NCBI RefSeq assembly: GCF_013409365.1
Contig: NZ_JACCBA010000001.1
Span: forward strand, 3,410,001-3,474,000
Direction of reading: 5' to 3'
DNA length: 64,000 nucleotides
From: Actinomadura luteofluorescens
GTDB taxonomy: Bacteria; Actinomycetota; Actinomycetes; Streptosporangiales; Streptosporangiaceae
Shown here piece after piece: positions 45,129 through 52,465 of the stretch (position 1 is the stretch's first letter; each line of letters opens with the position of its first letter). The notes under the pieces are model-generated. The model worked only from the letters and a program-made list of their open reading frames with translations. It made no database searches and was not told the origin of the DNA. A program made the translations under genes and the position numbers.

Positions 45129-45596
45129 ATGACCGAGTACGGCCCCGGACAGGGACCCGGCCCCAAGCCCATCGGCGACGACGACCTGTCCCGCCTCCTC
45201 GGCGAGCAGCAGTTCGGCGTCCTCGCCACGAACAGGAAGAGCGGCCACCCGCACGTCTCCACGGTCGTCTACACGTGGGATCCGGACGAGCGCGTGGTCC
45301 GGATCTCCACGACGGACGGGCGGGCGAAGGTGAAGCAGCTCCTGCGCGACCCCCGCGCCGCGCTGCACGCGTCCGGCCCCGGGAACCTGTCGTTCGCGGT
45401 CGCCGAGGGCTCCGCCGAGCTGTCCCCCGTCAGCGAGGAGCCCGGCGACGCGACCGGGCGCGAGCTGCTCGCGATGACGCCGGGCTTCGAGGACCCGGCG
45501 GACGAGCGGGCGTTCCTGGAGCAGATGGTGAAGGACCGGCGGCTGGTGATCCGCCTGCGCGTCGACCGCCTCTACGGCACGGTCCTCGCCGACTAG
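45129..45596 (+). CDS. PPOX-class (split beta-barrel) flavin/F420-binding protein
   Basis: 155 residues. LLGEQQFGVLATNRKSGHPHVSTVVYTWDP (interrupted by turns), RISTTDGRAKVKQLLRDPRAALHAS and LVIRLRVDRLYG are typical of the pyridoxamine-5'-phosphate oxidase-like F420/FMN reductases of actinobacteria. The cofactor is not decided by sequence; F420-dependent members often detoxify. GAGGGAGACC precedes the ATG. Probably in the MarR-controlled operon. Confidence 0.88.
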   Translation: MTEYGPGQGPGPKPIGDDDLSRLLGEQQFGVLATNRKSGHPHVSTVVYTWDPDERVVRISTTDGRAKVKQLLRDPRAALHASGPGNLSFAVAEGSAELSPVSEEPGDATGRELLAMTPGFEDPADERAFLEQMVKDRRLVIRLRVDRLYGTVLAD

Positions 45597-45640
45597 CGGC
45601 ACGGCGGCCGCCGCCGGAGGGTCAGGGCGTGCTGCGAAAT

Positions 45641-45783
45641 GGCCTCGGCCACGCGCGAACGCGTGACCTGCCCGGTGGAGCGAAGCCGAAGGCGAGCGAA
45701 ACCGGGCAGATCGCGAAGCGATGCCGCGTTCGCCCAGGCACGGTCACGTAGCGAGCCGCCAGGCGAGCGAAGTGGGCCGGGAC
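45641..45783 (-). repeat. Dispersed repeat, copy B (inverted)
   Basis: The reverse complement matches 15763-15907 with five substitutions and a 2-nt deletion over 143 bp, and includes a single unit end of the 62-bp family rather than a tandem array. It lies in the gap between convergent PPOX and M56 genes. Presence at two distant convergent or post-gene sites suggests a genome-wide repeat family with a possible transcription-termination role. Confidence 0.85.
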
Positions 45784-45793
45784 TGCAAAAAAA

Positions 45794-46702
45794 CTAGTGA
45801 GGCAGGACCAAGAGCAGCAGCGGGAGGACGGCGATGACCGGGACGGCGACCGACGCGGCGAGGCGGACCCTGCGGGGCAGCGGCTCCGGCTCCAGCAGCC
45901 GGTTCACCCGCGCCATCACCGGGATGTCGCTGTGCGAGGCGACGCCGAGCGTGCCGGACGGAGCGGCGGCCGGGCGGGCGGCTGCGAAGCGCAGCAGCGC
46001 GGTCGCCAGCTCGCGCGGCGGCCGGCCGTGCCGGGCCCGGTCGTCGGCGGCCATCTCGATCAGCAGCTCCACCGCGTCCAGGCACCGTCCGACCAGCCGG
46101 AACTGCGGGAACACCTGGCGCAGCGACGCGAACGGCAGCAGCACCAGGTCGTGGCGCTCGCGGGCGTGGGCGCGCTCGTGGGCGAGCACCGCGGCCAGCT
46201 CGCCGCGGTCGAGCAGCTCCAGCGTCCCGGCGCTGACGACGACCTTGGACGAGCGGACGCCCGGCACGCAGTACGCGGCGGCGCCGGGGTGGTCCAGGAC
46301 GAGGGTGCCGGGCACCGAGGAGTCGCGGCGCGACACCAGCGCGAGCAGGGCCCGGTGCCGCCGCCGGGCCCGCACGACCCGCAGCACCGCGAACATCAGC
46401 ATGACCAGCAGCACGCCGGTCAGGCTGATCGCGGCGAGCAGGGCCGCGACCTGCCCCGGGTTGAGCCGGGCCGCCTGGTCGTCGTACAGGCCGGGCAGCC
46501 CGCCGAGGACGCCCTTGCGGTACGGCAGGAGGGCGAGCCCGAGCAGGGCGCCGATCGTGGCGACGCCCCAGCACAGCCCGAGGGCCTGCCAGAGCGCGAT
46601 CCCGATCCGGGGCGTGCGCCACGTCCACCGGGCCCGGGACAGCAGGTGCGCCCCGCCGACGGTCCCCAGTGAGATCAATGCGAGCAGGGCGGTGCCGGTC
46701 AT
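45794..46702 (-). CDS. M56-family (BlaR1-like) membrane metalloprotease
   Basis: 302 residues. Three or four membrane helices surround a zinc protease domain with HERAH in AAVLAHERAHARERHDL and a conserved SSKVVVSAGTLELLD before it; two C-terminal hydrophobic segments end at LPLLLLVLPH. In BlaR1/MecR1 systems this peptidase cleaves the partner BlaI repressor after signal sensing, but no penicillin-binding sensor domain is present here. The start overlaps the BlaI-type gene (ATGA). Confidence 0.88.
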   Translation of the reverse strand: MTGTALLALISLGTVGGAHLLSRARWTWRTPRIGIALWQALGLCWGVATIGALLGLALLPYRKGVLGGLPGLYDDQAARLNPGQVAALLAAISLTGVLLVMLMFAVLRVVRARRRHRALLALVSRRDSSVPGTLVLDHPGAAAYCVPGVRSSKVVVSAGTLELLDRGELAAVLAHERAHARERHDLVLLPFASLRQVFPQFRLVGRCLDAVELLIEMAADDRARHGRPPRELATALLRFAAARPAAAPSGTLGVASHSDIPVMARVNRLLEPEPLPRRVRLAASVAVPVIAVLPLLLLVLPH

Positions 46703-47082
46703 GCCGGAGGTTCCTTGCCGGTGAGGCCCGCGAGGGCCTCACGGATCACGTCGATCTCGCCCCGCGACACGGAGCGGACGAAGTGCGCGAGCGCCGCGTC
46801 GCGGTCACCGGTCTCGTTCAGGGCCCCGAGCATGAGCTCGGTGACGTACATCTCGCGGCTCGCCACCGGGTGGTAGCGCCAGGCGCGCCCGTCGCGCTCG
46901 CGTTCCAGGAAGCCCTTCTTCGCGAGCCTGTCGAGGACGGTCATGACCGTGGTGTGCGCGAGGTCCCGGTCGTCGGCGAGGGCACGGCTCACGTCCCGCG
47001 CGGTGGCCGCCGGGTGCCCGGCTTCCTCCCGCGCCCACAGGACCTCCATGACCGTGCGTTCAAGCTCTCCCAGACCCTTCAC
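46699..47082 (-). CDS. BlaI/MecI/CopY-family repressor
   Basis: 127 residues. The winged helix GELERTVMEVLWAREEAGHPAATARDV, HTTVMTVLDRLAKKGFLERERDGRAWRY and the C-terminal dimerisation helix (RDAALAHFVRSVSRGEIDVI) are diagnostic (broken here at loops). With the M56 protease it forms a sensor-protease/repressor pair that often controls cell-wall stress or respiratory genes; its targets beyond its own operon are unknown. Confidence 0.92.
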   Translation of the reverse strand: MKGLGELERTVMEVLWAREEAGHPAATARDVSRALADDRDLAHTTVMTVLDRLAKKGFLERERDGRAWRYHPVASREMYVTELMLGALNETGDRDAALAHFVRSVSRGEIDVIREALAGLTGKEPPA

Positions 47083-47120
47083 GCACCCCAGATTATCCGA
47101 CGCCCGCGTGACTGACCACG

Positions 47121-47798
47121 TCAGGTAGTACTACCGCCCGTAGGGGGCGCGACCAGGCCGAACTCGTAGGCGGTGATGACGAGCTGGACGCGGTCGCGGG
47201 CGCCGAGCTTGGCGAGCAGCCGCGCGACGTGCGCCTTCGCGGTGGCCACGCTGATGACCAGTTCCCCGGCGATCTCCTGGTTGGACAGGCCGAGCCCGAC
47301 GAGGGTCAGCACCTCCCGCTCGCGCTCGGTGACGCCCTCCATCCGCCGGGGCGGCCCCGCGGCCGGTCGCGGGCGCGCCGCGAACTCCTCGATCAGCCGC
47401 CGGGTGACGCCCGGCGCGATCAGCGCGTCCCCGCCGGCGACGACGCGGATCGCCGCGAGGATCTCCTCCAGCGCCATGTCCTTGACGAGGAACCCGCTGG
47501 CGCCCGCACGGAGCGAGCCGTAGACGTAGTCGTCGTCGTCGAACGTGGTCAGCATCAGCACGCGGGCGGTGCCGGGCCCCGCGGCGCGGATGCGGCGGGT
47601 GGCCTCGATGCCGTCCATGTCGGGCATGCGGATGTCCATCACGACCACGTCCGGCGCGGTCTCCGCCACGAGCCCGACCGCCTCGGCCCCGGTCCCGGCC
47701 TCGCCCGCGACCTCCATGCCGGGGGTGTCGGCGATCAGGACGCGCAGCCCGGCGCGGATCAGCGGCTGGTCGTCGGCCAGCAGGACGCGGATCGTCAT
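47121..47798 (-). CDS. NarL/LuxR-family response regulator
   Basis: 225 residues. Receiver domain with D9/D10, phospho-acceptor D55 (VVVMDIRMPDMDG), Thr and Lys in MLTTFDDDDYVYGSL...FLVKDM, then a LuxR helix-turn-helix TEREREVLTLVGLGLSNQEIAGEL ending VQLVITAYEFGLV. The ATG overlaps the kinase stop (ATGA). It forms a two-component system with the kinase at 47795. No adjacent target is obvious. Confidence 0.93.
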   Translation of the reverse strand: MTIRVLLADDQPLIRAGLRVLIADTPGMEVAGEAGTGAEAVGLVAETAPDVVVMDIRMPDMDGIEATRRIRAAGPGTARVLMLTTFDDDDYVYGSLRAGASGFLVKDMALEEILAAIRVVAGGDALIAPGVTRRLIEEFAARPRPAAGPPRRMEGVTEREREVLTLVGLGLSNQEIAGELVISVATAKAHVARLLAKLGARDRVQLVITAYEFGLVAPPTGGSTT

Positions 47799-48922
47799 GC
47801 CGCCGCCGGCGCCGGGAACCGCGCCGCCACACGGAACCCCCCGCCGGGACGCGGGCCCGCGGCGAACTCGCCGCGCAGCAGGGCGACCCGCTCCCGCATC
47901 CCGGCGAGTCCGTATCCGGCGCCGACCACTCCGCCGTGCCCGTCGTCCTCGATCTCGACGGCCAGTTCCCCGTCGCCGTAGCCGATCGTCACCCGGCAGC
48001 GATCGGTGCCCGCGTGCCGGACGACGTTCGTGACCGCCTCCTGGACGATCCGGTAGGCGGACAGGTCGACGTCCGGCGGCAGCGGCCTCGGCTCGCCCGC
48101 CGTCCGGAGGTCGACCGCGATGCCCGCGTCCCTCGTGGCCTCGGCGAGGCGGCCGAGGTCGCCGAGGCCGGGGGCGGGCCCGAGCGGCGCCGCGCCGGGG
48201 TCGTCCCTGCGGAGCGCGGTGAGCATCCTGCGCAGCCCGGACAGCGTGTCGCGGCTGGTGGCCTCGATGGCGTCGAGCGCGTTGCGGGCCTCGGCGGGCT
48301 GGGTGTCGATGACCCGCCCGCCCACGCCCGCCTGGATCGCGATGATCCCGATGCTGTGGGCGACCATGTCGTGCAGCTCCCGCGCGATCCGGAGCCGCTC
48401 GGCGGCGACGGCCTGGGCGGTGGCCTGCTCCCGCATCGCCTCGGCGTGCGCGCTCCGCGTCCTGACCGCGTTCCCCGCCATGTACGTGACCACCGCCGCC
48501 AGCAGGACCGTCATCAGCAGGAACTCGTCGGCGTGCAGGGACGCGGCGACGGCCGCGGCCTGGAGGAGGCACGTCGTGACCGCGACGGGGACGGAGACCC
48601 TCCGCGTGCGGGTCGCCGCGATGTAGCCGGACGAGACGTCGGTGACGAGGACCAGCAGGCCGGCGACCCCTCCGGCCGGCAGGGACAGCAGGGCGAAGCT
48701 CCAGGCGAGGAGCAGGATCGCGTGGGCGGTCAGCGCCCGCCGCCGCAGCAGCAGGAGCAGGAGGACCGTGAGCCCGGCCGAGGCGGGGATCTCCAACTGG
48801 TGGAGGGCGGACCTCCCATGCGAGAACGTGAGGAACAGGACCGCCGGGTACACGGCGGCGCCGCACCAGGCGAGTACCGTCCCCGTGCCGCGGCCCACGC
48901 GGCGCATCGACAGGGCTGACAT
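47795..48922 (-). CDS. NarL-type sensor histidine kinase
   Basis: 375 residues. Five or six N-terminal membrane helices (about residues 15-150), a coiled region, HisKA_3 with H184 in RIARELHDMVAHSIGIIAIQ, and a HATPase with QEAVTNVVRHAG, DDGHGGVVGAGYGLAGMRERV. Actinomycete kinases with this layout sense membrane or cell-envelope stress. The ATG at 48922 is favoured; the longer open frame is not conserved-looking. Confidence 0.9.
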   Translation of the reverse strand: MSALSMRRVGRGTGTVLAWCGAAVYPAVLFLTFSHGRSALHQLEIPASAGLTVLLLLLLRRRALTAHAILLLAWSFALLSLPAGGVAGLLVLVTDVSSGYIAATRTRRVSVPVAVTTCLLQAAAVAASLHADEFLLMTVLLAAVVTYMAGNAVRTRSAHAEAMREQATAQAVAAERLRIARELHDMVAHSIGIIAIQAGVGGRVIDTQPAEARNALDAIEATSRDTLSGLRRMLTALRRDDPGAAPLGPAPGLGDLGRLAEATRDAGIAVDLRTAGEPRPLPPDVDLSAYRIVQEAVTNVVRHAGTDRCRVTIGYGDGELAVEIEDDGHGGVVGAGYGLAGMRERVALLRGEFAAGPRPGGGFRVAARFPAPAAA

Positions 48923-48953
48923 GCGGCGATCGTAACCGCCGGCCCCGTCCCGG

Positions 48954-49007
48954 CACATTGGCCCGGAGGCGTAATCCCGCGGGCTACAAGCGCCTTTCGC
49001 CAATGTG
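48954..49007. promoter_or_regulatory. Spaced inverted repeat between kinase and GT87 genes
   Basis: CACATTGGC (48954-48962) and GCCAATGTG (48999-49007) are exact inverted repeats with centres 45 bp apart, about four helical turns, in the divergent promoter region. A looping operator is possible; the binder is unknown. Confidence 0.45.
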
Positions 49008-49056
49008 TCCTGCGGCCCGATGCGCGGCGGGCGCCTCCACCGGAAGCGTTGCCCGC

Positions 49057-50244
49057 GTGAAACGCTGGGCACCTTTCGTTCTGGCCGTCGAAGTCCTCGG
49101 AATCGTCGTCTTCTCCGCCGCCTATGACTCGCTGGATTTCCGCATCTACTGGCTGGGCGGGCATGTCATGACGGACGGCTCGCACCTCTACCGGGAACAG
49201 CTCGCCGGGCACTATTTCACCAACACGCCTTTCATGGCCGCCCTGTTCGCTCCTCTTGCCGCCCTGCCGCTCCTCCTCGCCCGCATGCTGTGGCAACTGT
49301 CCTCGCTGGCGGCCTTCGCATGGGCGTGCGCGCTGACGGTGAGAATGGCCGGTCGCTGGATTCCCCTCGTGGTCGCGGTGGCGGCGGGCCTGCTCCTGCA
49401 ACCGGTCTGGCAGTCGTTCTTCCTCGGGCAGGTCAACCTCATCCTGCTCGGCCTGGTCCTCGCCGACCTTCATCGCGTCGCACGCGGCCGTCCGGCCGGA
49501 ATCGGCGTCGGCATAGCGACCGCGATCAAACTGACGCCGGCCGTCTTCGTCGTCCTGCTTCTGCTGAGCAGGCGCACGAAGGACGCCGTGACCGCAACCG
49601 CCACCTTCGCCGTCTGCACTTTCCTTGCCTACGCCATCGCCCCGGAAGCATCCCGCGAGTATTGGACGAACACCTTCTACGACACCTCACGTGTAGGCGT
49701 CGCCTACATCAGCAACCAATCGCCCTATGGCGCGCTGACCCGCATATTGCGGGGAACGGCCGAGGTCGGCGATTGGTATGCGACCGTCCCGCTGACCGTC
49801 GGCGTCTGCGGACTCGCGGTCGCCGCCCTCTGGGCGAGGCGGGGCGACTGGCTGAGCGCGACGGCGGTCACCGGCGCGACGGGCCTGCTCGTCTCCCCGA
49901 TCTCCTGGGCGCACCACTGGGTGTGGATCGTCCCGGCGCTGGCGGTGCTCCTCCGCAACGGCCATCGGAAGAGCGCTCTGGCCGCCTACATCCTGTTCGC
50001 CGTCTCGCCCCCTTGGTGGACGCCCCACAACGGTGACCCACGCGAGTACGGTTTCCACGTCCTCCTGACCCCGCTCGCCAACTGCTACCTGCTGGCGGGG
50101 CTGTCCTTCCTGGCGTACACGGCGATCCGCCTCCGGGTCAGCCCGCCGGTTCCTTCCAGCGATCGTGATGGACGGCCGCGTCCAGCGCCCTGCGCCGCCG
50201 CCAGCCATGCCGTTCGAGATCGGGAACCTGTTCCAGGTGGGTGA
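49057..50244 (+). CDS. GT87-family (DUF2029) polyprenol-dependent mannosyltransferase-like protein
   Basis: 395 residues with about ten membrane helices. The first loop DFRIYWLGGHVMTDG carries the acidic residue conserved in GT-C enzymes, and GIATAIKLTPAVFV plus SPISWAHHWVW are DUF2029 hallmarks. Relatives add alpha-mannose or other sugars from polyprenyl-phosphate to envelope glycolipids. The GTG at 49057 starts at the first helix. The tail after VSPP (about 30 residues) overlaps bluB by 107 nt and is probably an unselected extension. Confidence 0.87.
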   Translation: MKRWAPFVLAVEVLGIVVFSAAYDSLDFRIYWLGGHVMTDGSHLYREQLAGHYFTNTPFMAALFAPLAALPLLLARMLWQLSSLAAFAWACALTVRMAGRWIPLVVAVAAGLLLQPVWQSFFLGQVNLILLGLVLADLHRVARGRPAGIGVGIATAIKLTPAVFVVLLLLSRRTKDAVTATATFAVCTFLAYAIAPEASREYWTNTFYDTSRVGVAYISNQSPYGALTRILRGTAEVGDWYATVPLTVGVCGLAVAALWARRGDWLSATAVTGATGLLVSPISWAHHWVWIVPALAVLLRNGHRKSALAAYILFAVSPPWWTPHNGDPREYGFHVLLTPLANCYLLAGLSFLAYTAIRLRVSPPVPSSDRDGRPRPAPCAAASHAVRDREPVPGG

Positions 50245-50767
50245 CGGGGCCGAGGCAGAGCCAGGCGACCGGGCGGATCGTCTCCGGGATGCCGAGCAGG
50301 TCGCGCAGGTGCGGCTCCCGGTAGAACGACACCCATCCGACGCCGAGGCCCTCGGCGGTGGCGGCGAGCCACAGGTTCTGGATGGCCAGGCACACCGAGT
50401 ACAGCCCCGCGTTGGCGATCGCGTGCCGGCCGAGCACCGCCGGTCCGCCGCGCTCGGGATCGTAGGTCACCACGACCGACAGGCTGGACTCCAGGATCCC
50501 GTCGATCTTGATCCGGGCGAAGCGCTCGGCTGCGGCGCCCGTCAGCGTGGCGGCGAAGGCGGCGCGCTCGGACTGGACGTGCCCGTGGAAGGCCCGCCGG
50601 ATCCCGGGATCACTGACGAGCACGAAGTCCCACGGCTGGGACAGCCCGACGCTCGGCGCGGCGTGCGCGGCCTCCAGGACCCGGTCGAGGACGTCCCGGG
50701 GGATGGGCGCACCGGTGAACTCGCCGCGCACGTCGCGTCGGCGGTGGATGGCGTCGTAGATGTCCAT
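50138..50767 (-). CDS. bluB: 5,6-dimethylbenzimidazole synthase BluB
   Basis: A 209-residue nitroreductase-fold flavoenzyme that cleaves FMNH2 to form the lower ligand of vitamin B12. BluB-specific pattern: RRDVRGEFTGAPIPRDVLDRVLEAAHAAPSVGLSQPWDF (broken at turns), FHGHVQSERAAFA, LGRHAIANAGLYSVCLAIQNLWLAA and GVGWVSFYREPHLRDLLGIP. The conserved aspartate occurs in the Dxxx-SL loop region. No other cobalamin gene is nearby. The 3' end overlaps the GT87 gene on the other strand. Confidence 0.9.
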   Translation of the reverse strand: MDIYDAIHRRRDVRGEFTGAPIPRDVLDRVLEAAHAAPSVGLSQPWDFVLVSDPGIRRAFHGHVQSERAAFAATLTGAAAERFARIKIDGILESSLSVVVTYDPERGGPAVLGRHAIANAGLYSVCLAIQNLWLAATAEGLGVGWVSFYREPHLRDLLGIPETIRPVAWLCLGPVTHLEQVPDLERHGWRRRRALDAAVHHDRWKEPAG

Positions 50768-50818
50768 GGCAGGCGATTCTGCCCACGCCGGGGACCGGGC
50801 CGGCCCCCGGCGTGGCCG

Positions 50819-51670
50819 TCACGGCCGTCCGGCGCCCGGTACGTCGACCTCGACCGCGAGGACGCGGCCGCTGCCCGGCGTCACCGGCTCGGCCTCGGTC
50901 ATGCCGCGCCATTCGGCGGCCGTGACGAACAGCGTGGTGCCGTCCGGCCCGCCCAGGACGCAGGCGAAGCCCCCGCGGTCGAGGTCGACCACGCGCAGCA
51001 CCTCGCCGCCCTCCGCGACGCGCACGCACCGCCGGTTGGGGACGTCGGCGTACCAGACGGCGCCCTCGGCGTCCACGCAGATGCCGTCCGGGACGCCGTC
51101 GCCGAGCTCCGCCCAGGTCCGGCGGCCGGACAGCTCCCCGTCCGCCCCGATGTCGAAGGCCACCAGGCAGCCGCCGTAGGAGTCCGCGACGATCAGCGTG
51201 GAGTCGCCGGGCGTCACCGCCATGCCGTTGGGGAACGCGATCCCGTCCGCCACCTCACGGACTGAACCGTCCGGCCGCACCAGGGCGACCGCCCCGGGCG
51301 CGAACTCCTCGCCCGCCATCGGGTCGAAGCCGGCACGGTTGACGTAGACGTTGCCGCGCCCGTCGGCGACGACGTCGTTCCAGCCCGGCCTGCCGAGGTC
51401 GGCGTGGGTGACCAGGGATCCGTCCGGTTCCCGGCGCAGCAACCGCCCGTCCGGCGACGAGACGATCACCATCCGGCCGTCCGGGAGCCACGCCGTGCAC
51501 AGCGGGAGCGACGCGACCCGCGCCACCACCTCGTCCGCACCGTCCGGCCCGACCGCGACGACCTCGCCCGCGGACCAGTCCGAGAAGTACAACCGGTCGC
51601 CGTGCCAGCGCGGCGACTCGACCAGTCCACGGCCGTCGAGCAGCGTCCGTACTTCGTCCATCTTCCTCAC
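50819..51670 (-). CDS. SMP-30/gluconolactonase-like protein
   Basis: A 283-residue six-bladed beta-propeller of the SGL family: GLVESPRWHGDRLYFSDW (metal Glu), GRPGWNDVVADGRGNVYVNRAG (Asn ligand, split by a turn), IAFPNGMAVTPGDSTLIVADSY (Asn/Asp) and GVPDGICVDAEGAVWYADV. Members are Ca/Zn lactonases of sugar or organophosphate substrates. Starts at the GTG at 51670; the ATG at 51661 with AGGAAG just before it is an alternative. Confidence 0.88.
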   Translation of the reverse strand: MRKMDEVRTLLDGRGLVESPRWHGDRLYFSDWSAGEVVAVGPDGADEVVARVASLPLCTAWLPDGRMVIVSSPDGRLLRREPDGSLVTHADLGRPGWNDVVADGRGNVYVNRAGFDPMAGEEFAPGAVALVRPDGSVREVADGIAFPNGMAVTPGDSTLIVADSYGGCLVAFDIGADGELSGRRTWAELGDGVPDGICVDAEGAVWYADVPNRRCVRVAEGGEVLRVVDLDRGGFACVLGGPDGTTLFVTAAEWRGMTEAEPVTPGSGRVLAVEVDVPGAGRP

Positions 51671-51783
51671 CGTCCTCTTCGGGCACCTGTGTTCCGCCCT
51701 CTACACGAACGGACTTCGGCCAGATCGACACTTCACCGCCGAATCTCCCGACCTGCGTCCCGCGAAGGCCGAGACGCCCCGAG

Positions 51784-51811
51784 TACACACTGGAGGGGAT
51801 CGGAGTGTGTA
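51784..51811. promoter_or_regulatory. Toxin-antitoxin operator
   Basis: TACACACT (51784-51791) and AGTGTGTA (51804-51811) are perfect inverted repeats with a 12-bp spacer, 12 bp before the antitoxin ATG. RHH antitoxins bind such sites for autoregulation. Confidence 0.72.
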
Positions 51812-51822
51812 TCGTGTGCCCC

Positions 51823-52062
51823 ATGGCGAGACTCAACATCACGCTGCCCGACGAGCTGGCCGCCACGCTCCAGGGGCTCGCCGAGGACAAGAAGATCGCC
51901 TCGGTGTCGGGATTCCTCGCGGACGGCGCGCGGCTGAAACTGGCCTACCTGCGGGACGCGTCCCAGCTCGACGACCTGTTCGGGCCTCCGAGCCCCGACG
52001 AGCAGGCCATGGTCGACCGGCTGGTCGAGGGCGGCCCCTCGTCCCGCCGGGACGTCGCGTGA
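51823..52062 (+). CDS. Ribbon-helix-helix antitoxin (VapB-like)
   Basis: 79 residues. RLNITLPDELAATLQGLAEDK and VSGFLADGARLKLA form a ribbon-helix-helix DNA-binding motif; the acidic C-terminus (LDDLFGPPSPDEQAMVDRL) is a typical toxin-neutralising tail. The ATG at 51823 is chosen over an earlier frame start. Its TGA overlaps the GTG of the PIN-like gene (GTGA). Autoregulation through the palindrome at 51784-51811 is likely. Confidence 0.82.
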   Translation: MARLNITLPDELAATLQGLAEDKKIASVSGFLADGARLKLAYLRDASQLDDLFGPPSPDEQAMVDRLVEGGPSSRRDVA

Positions 52063-52448
52063 TCACCGGTCACGTCTTCGACGCGACCGCACTCCTGGAC
52101 CTCGCGACCGGCAAGACCGTCTACGTCCGCGCCCGGCTCCGGGCGTCCATCGCCCAGCACGCCACCATCGTCATCCCCGCGACGTCGCTGGCCCGCGCCT
52201 GGCAGCTCGTCCCCGACCACGGCCGCGCCGTGCTGGAGCGCCTGCCCGGCATGCAGGTCGTGCACGTCGACGACCTCGACGACGTGATCGCCCAGCAGAC
52301 CGGCCTGCTCGTCACGACGATCCCGAACCTCGGCATGGACGCCGCCCAGGCCGCCTGGTCCGCCCGGTGGCGCCGCTGGCCGCTGGTCACCGCCGACCCC
52401 GGCCTCTACACGTCCGTGCCGGGCGTCCGCGTGGAGCAGATCCCCTGA
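52059..52448 (+). CDS. Divergent PIN-like toxin candidate (VapC-like)
   Basis: 129 residues. The order of elements fits a PIN nuclease: an N-terminal strand with acidic residue (GHVFDATALLDLAT, D7), a second region after IVIPATSLARAWQLV, DDLDDVIAQQTG and a C-terminal strand LVTADPGLYTSVPGVRVEQI with the late conserved Asp. The usual Glu in the second acidic position is not obvious, so either a ligand is shifted or the nuclease is degenerate. Coupling to an RHH antitoxin supports a VapBC-type pair. The RNA target is unknown. Confidence 0.68.
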   Translation: MITGHVFDATALLDLATGKTVYVRARLRASIAQHATIVIPATSLARAWQLVPDHGRAVLERLPGMQVVHVDDLDDVIAQQTGLLVTTIPNLGMDAAQAAWSARWRRWPLVTADPGLYTSVPGVRVEQIP

Positions 52449-52465
52449 CGGGTCCCTGACCGAGG

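Noticed and set aside
43599..45602. 667-codon minus-strand frame over the DHA2 exporter
   Set aside because: Low-complexity Gln/His/Gly/Arg product antisense to a well-defined MFS gene and the PPOX gene.
45641..45783. Protein-coding extension of the M56 or PPOX gene
   Set aside because: It lies past both stop codons and matches the dispersed repeat in inverted orientation.
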